Source: Nocardioides ungokensis (GTDB lineage: Bacteria > Actinomycetota > Actinomycetes > Propionibacteriales > Nocardioidaceae). Taken from it: 64,000 nucleotides of DNA. Positions within the stretch are counted from its first letter, which is position 1; every line of letters begins with the position of its first letter. Below are positions 1 through 7,790 of this stretch, one piece after another. Where the stretch lies: NCBI RefSeq assembly GCF_013466985.1, contig NZ_CP059164.1:1807001-1871000 (forward strand), written 5' to 3'. The notes beneath the pieces are model-generated. The model worked only from the letters and a program-made list of their open reading frames with translations, was not told the DNA's origin and ran no database searches. The position numbers and the translations under genes were made by a program.

Positions 1-63
1 GGCGAGATCTGCGACGCGCTCCGCGCCGAGTGGGGCGAGTACCGCGAGCCGGCCCGCTTCTGA
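1..63 (+). CDS. C-terminal 20 residues of a gene entering from the left, possibly an acyl-CoA mutase
   Basis: The window opens inside a frame that reads GEICDALRAEWGEYREPARF and stops with TGA at 61-63. Endings of the type ICDALR..WGEY occur at the C-terminus of the large subunit of methylmalonyl-CoA or isobutyryl-CoA mutases, which carry the B12-binding domain there. That is a resemblance from memory on 20 residues, so the product is a guess. The gene runs toward the minus-strand FAD oxidase that ends at 109, leaving 45 bp between the two convergent stops. Confidence 0.4.
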   Translation, partial: GEICDALRAEWGEYREPARF

Positions 64-108
64 GCACCCTCAGGAGCGACCGGCCCGCGTCTCGTCAGCG
101 CTCGGCCG

Positions 109-1516
109 TCAGGCCGGCTTGATGTTCTGGTTGATGTGGAAGGCGTTGTCCGGGTCGTAGGCCCGCTTCACGCCTGCGAGTCGCGGGTAGTTGTCCTGGT
201 ACGCCGCCCGGATCCGGTCGTCGCCCTCCTCCATCATCATGTTCACGTAGCCGCCGCCTGCCGACGAGGGGTGCAGGGCCGTCCAGTAGTCCTTGGCCCA
301 CTGCGAGATCAGGTTGGCGTTGGCCGGATCGGGGTCGACCCCGACGATCACGCCCACCCAGCCGCCGGACCGGAACGGGAACGCCGTCGCGTCGGCGGGC
401 ACCCGCTCGGCTGCTCCGTCGATGGGGTACAGGTGCATGGTCGAGTGCCCGGTCGGCAGGGTCGCACCGTACTGCTCGTGAACGGCGATCGACTCGTCGC
501 TGATCTCCTCGAACACGTCGGTCCGCCAGTACCACTGCAGCCCCGCTGGGTAGAGCGCGTCGAACGCCGACTGCAGGATGTTGAAGGGCATCGGCTGGAT
601 ACCCACCAGCAGCGGGTTCCCGAAGCTGCGCACGGCCTGGAGGGCCTCGTCGGCCCGGTCGTGCGGCCCCGTGTAGCACCACACGATGCCGCAGGCCTTG
701 CGACCCCAGAGCTCCTCGGGGAACGGCGGTGCCGGCGGGATCGTGAGGAGGCCGATCCAGCCGCTCAGCTCCTCGGGCAGCGTCGGGAGCAGCTCCCGGT
801 ACCACCGCATCACCTCGGCCGTGTCGGCCAGGTCGTAGAGCACCGGTCCGCCGATGATCACGCCTTCCTCGCCGACGGGGTGGCAGCGGAACTCGAAGGA
901 CGTGACGGCGCCGAAGTTGCCGCCCCCGCCTCGCAAGGCCCAGTAGAGGTCCGGGTGCTCAGACTCGCTCGCCGTGACCAGGGACCCGTCCGCGAGGACG
1001 ACGTCCGCCTCGACCAGGTTGTCCACGGTCATGCCGTAGCGGCGCGTGAGGTAGCCCACCCCGCCGCCCAGGGCCAGGCCGCCGACGCCCGTGGAGGCGA
1101 GGAAGCCGCACGGCGTGGCCAGGCCGAAGCCCACGGTGGCATGGTCGACATCGGCCCAGGTGGCGCCGCCTTCGACCCGCACCGTGCCGCGGGCGGGGTC
1201 GACGCGCACGCTGTGCATCTGGGACAGGTCCACGACGAGCGCGTCGTCCCAGACGCCCAGCCCGCCGGCGTTGTGACCGCCGCCGCGGATCGCGATCTCC
1301 AGCCCGTGCTGACGCGCGAACCTGATCGCGCTGGAGACGTCGAAGGCGTCGCGGCACTGCGCGATGGCTGCCGGTCGCCTGTCGATCATCCCGTTGTAGA
1401 CGGCCCGGACCGCGTCGTAGTCCGCGTGGTCCGGAGTCACCAAGCGGCCCCGCAGCAGGGCTGCCAGGTCGTCGTACGTACGCAGCGGTGCCGAGCGCCG
1501 TGTCGGTCGTGGTCAT
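109..1516 (-). CDS. FAD-binding oxidoreductase, berberine bridge enzyme-like (one frameshift near 1475)
   Basis: This is a flavoprotein oxidase of the PCMH/BBE family, which oxidises alcohols, sugars or alkaloid-type substrates. The N-terminal FAD half has RGGGHNAGG, whose His is the usual covalent flavin attachment site. The segment TGVGGLALGGG follows. The C-terminal BBE element ends with YDPDNAFHINQNIKPA. No Cys lies at the second covalent position, so mono-covalent flavin is likely. The open frame begins only at a TTG at 1443, but an ATG at 1516 preceded by GGGAGGA reads MTTTDTALGTAAY. Removing one TACG from a tandem TACGTACG at 1473-1482 joins it to DDLAALLRGRL and gives 467 residues. 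The gene lies 50 bp downstream of the regulator on the same strand. Substrate unknown. Confidence 0.85.
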
Positions 1517-1566
1517 GCTGTGTCCTCCCAGGTCAGTGCCGCTCCCTCGAGCGGTCCCTGCGGACG

Positions 1567-4500
1567 TTAGGAGGGCAGGCGTTCGGCAGGCGTTCGCGCG
1601 AGGTCGAGGTCGTGGCGGCAGCGTTCGGCCAGGGCGACGCTGCCCTGCTCCTGCGCCAGGGCCAGCGCCGACTCCAGGTGCTCGGTGGCCTCCTCGGCGG
1701 TGAGGAACCAGGCCGCCCGCTGGCGCATCACCTCCGGCAGCCACCAGCGGTCCTCGCGCACCCGGGCCGAGACCAGCGCGCTGTCGAGGATGGCCCGCGC
1801 CCGCTCGGGGTCGACCCGCTCGGCGAGCAGGCTCAGCCAGTACGGCATCCGGGCGAAGGCGCCGGCCTCCCGCAGGTTGGCGATCCCGCGCTCCATCAGG
1901 AGGTTGCCGGTCGGGTCGTTCCTCACCCAGCCGCTGAGCACCCGGCCCCACTCGGGGTAGTAGGCGAACCCGTGGCGGGTGCTGAGCTGTCCGAGCTCGG
2001 CGGTGGCGGCCTCCAGCGATGCCGGCTCGCCGAGCAGCTGCCAGGTGACGGCGGCGTAGCCCAGGGCGATCGCCAGGCTGTAGGGGTGCTCGGCGGCCCT
2101 GGCCCGGTCGATCGCCTCGGACGCGCAGCTCGCTGCCCGGGTGGGGTCCCCGAGGAGCCAGTACGCGTGCGCCGACCAGGCGCGGGCGTGGATCGTGGGG
2201 TGGCTGCCGATGCTCAGCGACTGCTCGTCGGACGAGTGCTCGCAGACCAGCTCGAAGTGCCGGGCCGCCACGGCCGGCATGCCCAGCGAGAGCGCGGAGC
2301 CGGCGAAGGCGAAGTGGGCCTGGGCGGACAGCGACTCGGTGCCCGGCGCGGGGTCGGCGTCCGGCGTCACGACCGCGAGCTCGATCGCACGGGTGGCGAG
2401 CTCGTGGGCGCGCACCACGTCACCGCGCACGAACCGCGAGGTCCACAGGCCGACCAGGGCGTCCATGAGGACCGCGCGCTGGGAGAGCCGCTCGGCCAGC
2501 GAGACGGTGCGCTCCAAGGCGACGGCGAGCTCGGGGTCGGAGTAGCCCCGGTGTGCGTTGAGGGCCGTGGACATCGAGGTGAGGGTGCGGATCTCGCGCA
2601 GGTCCCGGTCGGCACCGGGCGGCAGCTCGGCGAGCTGGACCAGCGCCGCGTGGTGCAGCCGGATGGCCTCGGCGTGCGCGAAGACCCGGGAGGCCACCTC
2701 GGCGGCCCGGTGGTAGTGCTCGATCGCCCGCGCGGGGTTGCGGGCCCGGGAGTACTGGTCGGCCAGCTGGGCGGCCACCTCGTCGGTCCGGCCGGCGTAC
2801 AGGATCTCCAGCGCCTGGGCGAGGCGGCGGTGCAGCAGCCAGCGGCCCGCCGGGCTGACCATCTGGTACGCCGTGCTGCGCAGCAGGTCGTGGGAGAAGT
2901 CGTAGCCGGCCCGGCGCTCCTGCAGGATGCGCAGGCGCCACAGCTCGTCGACGGCCCGGACCACCTCGTCGGGATCGAGGTCGGAGGCCTCGCAGAGCAG
3001 GTCGAGGTCGAAGTCGCGGCCGGTCGCCGCGGCCAGCCCGACGATCTGGCCCGAGGACGGGCCGAGCTGCTCGAAGCGGCCCCGCAGGACGGTGTCGAGG
3101 TCCGTCGGGGCGTGGTCGGCCGCGACCAGGCCGTCGCCGTGCCGCGCGGCCTCGACGACGAACAGCGGGAAGCCCCCAGTGGCCGAGGCGAGGACCTCCA
3201 CCACCGCGTCCGGGACGTCGCGGCCGGTGAGGAGCCGGACCAGCTGCCCGGTCTCCGCGCGCTCGAACGGTGCGAGGTCGATCTCCGAGAGCTGCCCCGT
3301 CGCGCGGGTGCGGCGTACCCAGTCCCCGTGGTCGCCGCGACCGTCGCCCAGCTCGCCGGCGCGGCCCGTGAGGGCGACCAGCAGCGGGGCGCGCGCCTCG
3401 GACGTGAGCAGGAAGGACAGGAAGTCCAACGTCTCGTCGTCGCACCACTGGAGGTTTTCGAGCACCAGCAGGACGGGCCGCGAGGTGCTGCACAGCGCGC
3501 GGGCGAGGCCCTGGAAGAAGCGATGGCGCTGCCAGGAGTCCACGACCCCGCGGGAGCCGTCGGGGCGGGTCGCGTCATCGGTGCTCGGCAGGAGGCGCTC
3601 GACCTCGGCACGCCACACCGCTGGCAGCGTGGCGACCCCCGCCGCCAGGGTCGGGTGCGCGAGCCACTCCGCCACCGGGGCGAGAGCCAGTCGGCCCGGC
3701 GCGCCGTAGCAGTGCGCGACCGCCACGGTGGCGTCGTGCTGGCGGGCGAGGCGCGCGGCCTCCGCCACGAGGCGGCTCTTGCCGACGCCCGGCTCGCCGA
3801 CCACCAGGGCCGCACGGACCGAACCGGCGAACGCCTTGTCCATGGTCGCGGTGAGGCCGGCCAGCTCCTCCTGGCGGCCCACGAAGTCCACCGATGCCAC
3901 CACCGGGCCGGCGCGTGGGGCCGCCGACGGGGTCGAGGGCCGGTCCACCAGGTCCGCGAGGAGGCTGCGGGTGGCGGGGTCGGGCTCGATGCCCAGCTCC
4001 TGCTGCAGGACCGTGGCGCAGTGGTGGTAGGTGCTCACGGCGCCGGCGCGATCTCCCCGCGCTGCCTGGAGCCGGATCAGCTCCCGGTAGCCCACCTCGT
4101 CGAGGGGAGCGAGGTCCACGCGCCGACGCGCTGCCTGGAGGGCGACCGTCCACTGCCCCGCGCGCCGGGCCGCATCGGCGACCAGGCCGCACACCTCCAC
4201 GCACTCGGCCGTGAGCTCGTCGCGGCGCGCGAGGGTCCAGTCGTCGTAGAGGCCGGGGAGCAGCTCGCCTCGGTAGGCAGCCAGCGCCTCGCCGCCCCGC
4301 TCGAGGATCGTCGCGGTGTCGTCCGGGGTCGCGTGCAGCGCGGCCTCCCTGGCCCGCTCGAAGACCCGGAGGTCGACCCGGCAGGTGTCCCGGTCCCGCC
4401 AGGTCAGGTCGGTCGAGGTCACCTCGAGCGAGTCGTCGTCCTCGAGCGTCCGGCGCAGCTGGTGGAGCTCGCGGCGCAGGTTGGTCAGCGCCTGCTGCTC

Positions 4501-4668
4501 GGGCGAGGAAGGCCAGAACGTGCCCGCGATCCGGGCTCGCGGCTGGGGGCTGCCGGCGCGTGCGGCGAGGAAGGCGATGAGCGCCAACGTGCGAGACGAC
4601 CTCGACCGGACCTCGCCGGTCGCGTCGTCGACGACGGTGCGTTCTCCCAACAGGGAGACGTGCAGCAT
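1567..4668 (-). CDS. AfsR/SARP-like transcriptional regulator with BTAD and AAA ATPase domains
   Basis: This is a large cytoplasmic regulator of 1033 residues. The order is an N-terminal winged-helix-like region (about 1-90, MLHVSLLGERTVV), a bacterial transcriptional activation (BTAD) domain (about 95-245, with GELLPGLYDDW and ELGIEPDPATR), a STAND-type ATPase with Walker A GEPGVGKSR near 290 and Walker B-like LLVLENLQWCDDE, then a long helical TPR-like C-terminal half with no obvious DNA-binding domain. The ATG at 4668 is chosen because GGAGGAG lies 8 nt upstream; longer readings from 4974 would cross the promoter of the divergent gene. It probably drives the FAD oxidase downstream. The inducing ligand is unknown. 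Confidence 0.85.
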   Translation of the reverse strand: MLHVSLLGERTVVDDATGEVRSRSSRTLALIAFLAARAGSPQPRARIAGTFWPSSPEQQALTNLRRELHQLRRTLEDDDSLEVTSTDLTWRDRDTCRVDLRVFERAREAALHATPDDTATILERGGEALAAYRGELLPGLYDDWTLARRDELTAECVEVCGLVADAARRAGQWTVALQAARRRVDLAPLDEVGYRELIRLQAARGDRAGAVSTYHHCATVLQQELGIEPDPATRSLLADLVDRPSTPSAAPRAGPVVASVDFVGRQEELAGLTATMDKAFAGSVRAALVVGEPGVGKSRLVAEAARLARQHDATVAVAHCYGAPGRLALAPVAEWLAHPTLAAGVATLPAVWRAEVERLLPSTDDATRPDGSRGVVDSWQRHRFFQGLARALCSTSRPVLLVLENLQWCDDETLDFLSFLLTSEARAPLLVALTGRAGELGDGRGDHGDWVRRTRATGQLSEIDLAPFERAETGQLVRLLTGRDVPDAVVEVLASATGGFPLFVVEAARHGDGLVAADHAPTDLDTVLRGRFEQLGPSSGQIVGLAAATGRDFDLDLLCEASDLDPDEVVRAVDELWRLRILQERRAGYDFSHDLLRSTAYQMVSPAGRWLLHRRLAQALEILYAGRTDEVAAQLADQYSRARNPARAIEHYHRAAEVASRVFAHAEAIRLHHAALVQLAELPPGADRDLREIRTLTSMSTALNAHRGYSDPELAVALERTVSLAERLSQRAVLMDALVGLWTSRFVRGDVVRAHELATRAIELAVVTPDADPAPGTESLSAQAHFAFAGSALSLGMPAVAARHFELVCEHSSDEQSLSIGSHPTIHARAWSAHAYWLLGDPTRAASCASEAIDRARAAEHPYSLAIALGYAAVTWQLLGEPASLEAATAELGQLSTRHGFAYYPEWGRVLSGWVRNDPTGNLLMERGIANLREAGAFARMPYWLSLLAERVDPERARAILDSALVSARVREDRWWLPEVMRQRAAWFLTAEEATEHLESALALAQEQGSVALAERCRHDLDLARTPAERLPS

Positions 4669-4770
4669 GGCGTTGCTCCTCCCGGCCCCAGTGTCGCAGG
4701 CCGACGCGGCTCGCGACAGGCGGTTGCGGACCAGCCCGGGTGCACTGGCGTCCCCGCCCCGGGGGATCCC

Positions 4771-4776
4771 TAGGAT
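4771..4776 (+). promoter_or_regulatory. -10 box of a leaderless promoter
   Basis: TAGGAT fits the actinobacterial TANNNT -10 pattern and ends 7 nt before the ATG at 4784. Transcription would therefore begin at or next to the start codon. There is no Shine-Dalgarno sequence in between, which supports a leaderless mRNA. No clear -35 box was seen. Confidence 0.5.
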
Positions 4777-4783
4777 TGGGTCC

Positions 4784-5758
4784 ATGACGCAGCAGCCGTT
4801 CAGCCGTCCCGGTGCGATCGACCTCTCGGCCCTCAAGCGCCCGGCGGCGCCGGCGCCGTCGCCGGCCTCAGGAGCCCCCGGTGCCCCCGGTGCCCCCGGG
4901 GCTCCTGCCGGATCGGCGGGAGGCGGGACGTCGTACTCCGTGGACATCACCGAGGAGAACTTCCAGGCGACCATCGAGGCCTCGATGACCGCGCCGGTCG
5001 TGCTCGTGTTCTACTCCCGCACCCGGATGCCCGAGAGCGGCCAGCTGGCCGACGACCTGCAGACCGTGGCCGACGAGTTCGAGGGCCGGTTCCTCGCCGG
5101 CCTCGTCGACATCGACGCCGCCCCCTCGATCGCGCAGGCGATGCAGATCCCCTCGATCCCGCTCGTGGTCGCCGTCATCGACGGTCGTCCGGCCCCGCTG
5201 CTGCAGGACCCGCTGCCCCTCGAGGAGCTGCGCACCGCCATGACCCAGGTCATGCAGCAACTCACCTCGCAGGGCATCACCGGCCGCCACCAGCCGCGTG
5301 CGGGCGCGCCCGTCGAGGCCACCGACGAGGGGGAGGAGCCGCAGGTCGACCCGAGGTACGCCGCCGCCCAGGAGGCGCTCGGAGACGGGGACATCGACCG
5401 CGCCGTCGCGGAGTACCAGAAGCTCGTCGACGCCAACCCCGCCGACGCCGAGGCCGCCGCCGGTCTGGCGATGGCCAAGGTGCTCCAGCGCACCCAGGGC
5501 GTCGACCTCCAGAAGGCGCGCGAGGCCGCGGCTGCGAACCCCGACGACGTCGACGCCCAGACGATGGTGGCCGACCTCGACATGCTCGGGGGCCACGTCG
5601 ACGACGCGTTCAACCGTCTCGTCGAGCTCGTGCGCCGCAGCTCGGGCGACGAGCGCAACCAGGCCCGGGAGCACCTGCTCGGCCTCTTCGGTGCTGTCGG
5701 CAACGACGACCCGCGGGTGCTGCGCGGCCGGCAGAACCTCGCCTCCGCGCTGTTCTAG
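4784..5758 (+). CDS. Thioredoxin-fold / TPR protein, YbbN (CnoX)-like, lacking the CXXC pair
   Basis: The protein has 324 residues. After a Pro/Ala/Gly-rich linker with repeated PGA units (about 25-50) comes a thioredoxin fold (about 52-160, VVLVFYSRTRMPESGQ, then IPSIPLVVAVIDG). A TPR-like helical C-terminus (about 185-320, DIDRAVAEYQKLVDANP) follows. Where thioredoxins have WCGPC this protein has YSRTRMP, so it cannot act as a dithiol reductase. E. coli YbbN has the same architecture and acts as a holdase-type co-chaperone, so a chaperone role is inferred. It is transcribed divergently from the BTAD regulator. Its TAG stop overlaps the stop codon of the convergent LysR gene. Confidence 0.82.
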   Translation: MTQQPFSRPGAIDLSALKRPAAPAPSPASGAPGAPGAPGAPAGSAGGGTSYSVDITEENFQATIEASMTAPVVLVFYSRTRMPESGQLADDLQTVADEFEGRFLAGLVDIDAAPSIAQAMQIPSIPLVVAVIDGRPAPLLQDPLPLEELRTAMTQVMQQLTSQGITGRHQPRAGAPVEATDEGEEPQVDPRYAAAQEALGDGDIDRAVAEYQKLVDANPADAEAAAGLAMAKVLQRTQGVDLQKAREAAAANPDDVDAQTMVADLDMLGGHVDDAFNRLVELVRRSSGDERNQAREHLLGLFGAVGNDDPRVLRGRQNLASALF

Positions 5759-6666
5759 CGCGACCGGCGTGTCGAGACCTGGCCCGCCAGCGCCTCCAGC
5801 ACGGCGCTGACCGCGGGCGAGTCGGTCATGGAGCGGCGGTGGACCGCGACGATGTCGCGGGTGGGCACCGGGTCGTGCGCGCGCAGGGCGACCAGCTCGT
5901 CGCCGAGCGGCTGACGACCCAGGCGCGGCACCAGGGCGATGCCCAGGCCGGCGCGCACCAGCGCGAGGTGGGAGTCGAACTCCATCGAGGTGTGCGCGAT
6001 CCGCGGGAGGCGCCCGGTGCCGTCGTACATGCGGGTCAGCCACTGGCGGCAGATCGTGCCCTCGGGGGTGGCGATCCAGTCCTCGTCGACGAGGTCGCGC
6101 GGGCTGACCCGGCTCCGGGTGGCGAGCGGGTGGTCCAGGGACACGACGACGTCGGCGACGTCGCTCGCCAGGGGAGTCGTGGCCAGGTGGTCGGGGATCG
6201 CCAGCGGGACGTCGCCCCAGCTGTGCGCCACGCCGATGTCGGTCTGGCCGGAGGCGACCAGGTCGACGGTGTCCCACGGCTCCCGCTCCGTGAGGGCGAG
6301 CGCCAGGTCCGGGTGCTCGTCGCGCAGGCGGCGTACGACGGGCGCCACCATGCCGCGCATGGCCGTGGAGAAGGCGGTCAGCCGCAGCCGGCCCGCGACC
6401 GCGCCGGCCTGCCGGTGCAGCCCCGCCTCGACCTCCTCGAGGTCCGCGAGCAGCCGTGAGCCGGCGTCGACGAGGTGACGGCCGTGCCCGGTGAGCATGA
6501 CCCCGCGGCCCACCCGCTCGAGCAGGGGCACCCCGGTCTGCCGCTCCAGCCTCTTGACCTGCTGCGAGACCGCACTAGGGGTGAAGCCGAGGGCGTCGGC
6601 GGCGGCCACCACCGAGCCGTGGGTGGCGACGGCCCGGAGGGAGGTCAGGGCGGGCAGGTCGATCAT
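5755..6666 (-). CDS. LysR-family transcriptional regulator
   Basis: A 303-residue regulator with the usual LysR layout. The N-terminal winged helix-turn-helix (about 3-62) contains AADALGFTPSAVSQQVKRLE, and the rest is a periplasmic-binding-like effector domain. Full length for the family and no frameshift. The ATG at 6666 faces the EamA transporter gene across 74 bp that contain two dyads. That geometry is typical for a LysR protein controlling itself and its divergent neighbour, probably an exporter. The effector is not evident. Confidence 0.88.
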   Translation of the reverse strand: MIDLPALTSLRAVATHGSVVAAADALGFTPSAVSQQVKRLERQTGVPLLERVGRGVMLTGHGRHLVDAGSRLLADLEEVEAGLHRQAGAVAGRLRLTAFSTAMRGMVAPVVRRLRDEHPDLALALTEREPWDTVDLVASGQTDIGVAHSWGDVPLAIPDHLATTPLASDVADVVVSLDHPLATRSRVSPRDLVDEDWIATPEGTICRQWLTRMYDGTGRLPRIAHTSMEFDSHLALVRAGLGIALVPRLGRQPLGDELVALRAHDPVPTRDIVAVHRRSMTDSPAVSAVLEALAGQVSTRRSR

Positions 6667-6717
6667 GCAGCGATGCTACATGGATCGGTGCATCATCATT
6701 CGCTGGTGCTGCATGAT
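6662..6717. promoter_or_regulatory. Nested inverted repeats in the LysR/EamA divergent region
   Basis: A perfect 10-bp inverted repeat, ATCATGCAGC at 6662-6671 and GCTGCATGAT at 6708-6717, encloses a shorter dyad, GATGC (6672-6676) and GCATC (6690-6694). LysR regulators commonly bind such dyads with a T-N11-A core. The outer left arm overlaps the first codons of the LysR gene. Function is inferred from position and symmetry. Confidence 0.45.
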
Positions 6718-6740
6718 TGTGGCCGGGCACGCTGGGCGGC

Positions 6741-7790
6741 ATGGACCGCAGGGACTCGATGCTGGCTGCTGTCGTGGCGACGATCTGGGGGTTCAACTTC
6801 GTCGTCATCGACTGGGGGATGCACGGCGTGCCGCCACTCCTCTTCGCAGCCGTCCGCTTCACCGCGGTCGTCGTCCCCTCCGCGCTCCTGGTGCGACGCC
6901 CGTCGGCGCCCTGGCGGGTGGTGGCCGCGGTCGGCCTCTTCATGTCCCTGGGCCAGTTCGGCTTCCTCTACGTCTCCATGGCCGCGGGGATGCCCCCGGG
7001 CCTGGCGGCACTCGTCCTGCAGGCGCAGGTGATCTTCACGGTCGTGATCGCCGCGGGGGCGCTCCGGGAGCGGCCGACGCGGACCCAGGTCGCCGGCGTC
7101 CTGCTCGGCTCGGCCGGGCTGGTCGTCGTGGCACTCGGGCGTGGGGGACACGTGAGCCGGGCCGCCCTGGCGCTGTGCCTGCTGGGCGCGCTCTCCTGGG
7201 GCATCGGCAACGTCGTGTCCCGGGCCTCCGGGGTCGCCGGCGGACTCTCCCTCACCGTCTGGTCGGCAACCGTGGTGCCGGTGCCCCTGCTGGCGCTGTC
7301 CTTCGCGGTCGACGGTCCGCACGCGGTCGCATCCGCCCTGGCGGGGTTCACGTGGCAGGCAGCCGTCTCGACGCTCTACACCGCCGGGCTGGCCTCCCTC
7401 GTGGGCTACGGCATCTTCAACTCGCTGCTCTCGCGCAACCCGTCCGCCGCGGTGGTGCCCTGGGTGCTGCTCGCCCCGGTGGTCGCGATGGCCGCGGCCT
7501 GGCTGCTGCTGGGCGAGCGTCCGGCGCCCGCGGAGGCCCTGGGCGGGCTCGTGCTGGTCGCGGGGGTGCTGGTGGCCCTGCGTCCGGCCCGCTCAGCCGC
7601 CGCCCAGGGCGGAGCGGCCGGCCTCGAGGCGTGCGACCGGGACCCGGAACGGCGAGCAGGAGACGTAGTCCAGCCCCACCTCGTCGAAGAAGTGGATCGA
7701 CGCCGGGTCGCCCCCGTGCTCGCCGCAGACACCGAGGTGCAGGTCGGGGCGTGCCTCGCGACCGAGACGGACCGCAGTCCGGACCAGTGA
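6741..7790 (+). CDS. EamA (DMT) family membrane transporter
   Basis: A drug/metabolite transporter with about ten predicted membrane helices arranged as two EamA repeats. The first begins MLAAVVATIWGFNFVVIDWG and the second after LLGALSWGIGNVVSRASG. The ATG at 6741 gives 349 residues; a TTG at 6717 would add eight. The family usually ends soon after the last helix, here LVLVAGVLVALRP near residue 282. About 65 further hydrophilic residues are antisense to the 3' end of ppdK, so the stop at 7790 may reflect a lost stop or a nearby indel. The true end is then near 7590-7600. Substrate unknown, possibly an amino-acid-related efflux pump under LysR control. Confidence 0.82.
   Translation: MDRRDSMLAAVVATIWGFNFVVIDWGMHGVPPLLFAAVRFTAVVVPSALLVRRPSAPWRVVAAVGLFMSLGQFGFLYVSMAAGMPPGLAALVLQAQVIFTVVIAAGALRERPTRTQVAGVLLGSAGLVVVALGRGGHVSRAALALCLLGALSWGIGNVVSRASGVAGGLSLTVWSATVVPVPLLALSFAVDGPHAVASALAGFTWQAAVSTLYTAGLASLVGYGIFNSLLSRNPSAAVVPWVLLAPVVAMAAAWLLLGERPAPAEALGGLVLVAGVLVALRPARSAAAQGGAAGLEACDRDPERRAGDVVQPHLVEEVDRRRVAPVLAADTEVQVGACLATETDRSPDQ

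Noticed and set aside
136..4773. A 1545-residue plus-strand open frame across the FAD oxidase and the BTAD regulator
   Set aside because: It is antisense to two genes with clear family motifs. It is rich in Arg, Gly, Val and Asp and has no recognisable domain, as expected from GC-rich shadow frames.
4316..4783. An N-terminal extension of the thioredoxin-fold protein back to 4316
   Set aside because: It would be antisense to the regulator's N-terminus. The -10 box at 4771 and ATG 4784 explain the start better.
4870..4915. Tandem GGTGCCCCC repeats in the thioredoxin-fold gene as a regulatory repeat
   Set aside because: They simply encode the PGA linker in frame.
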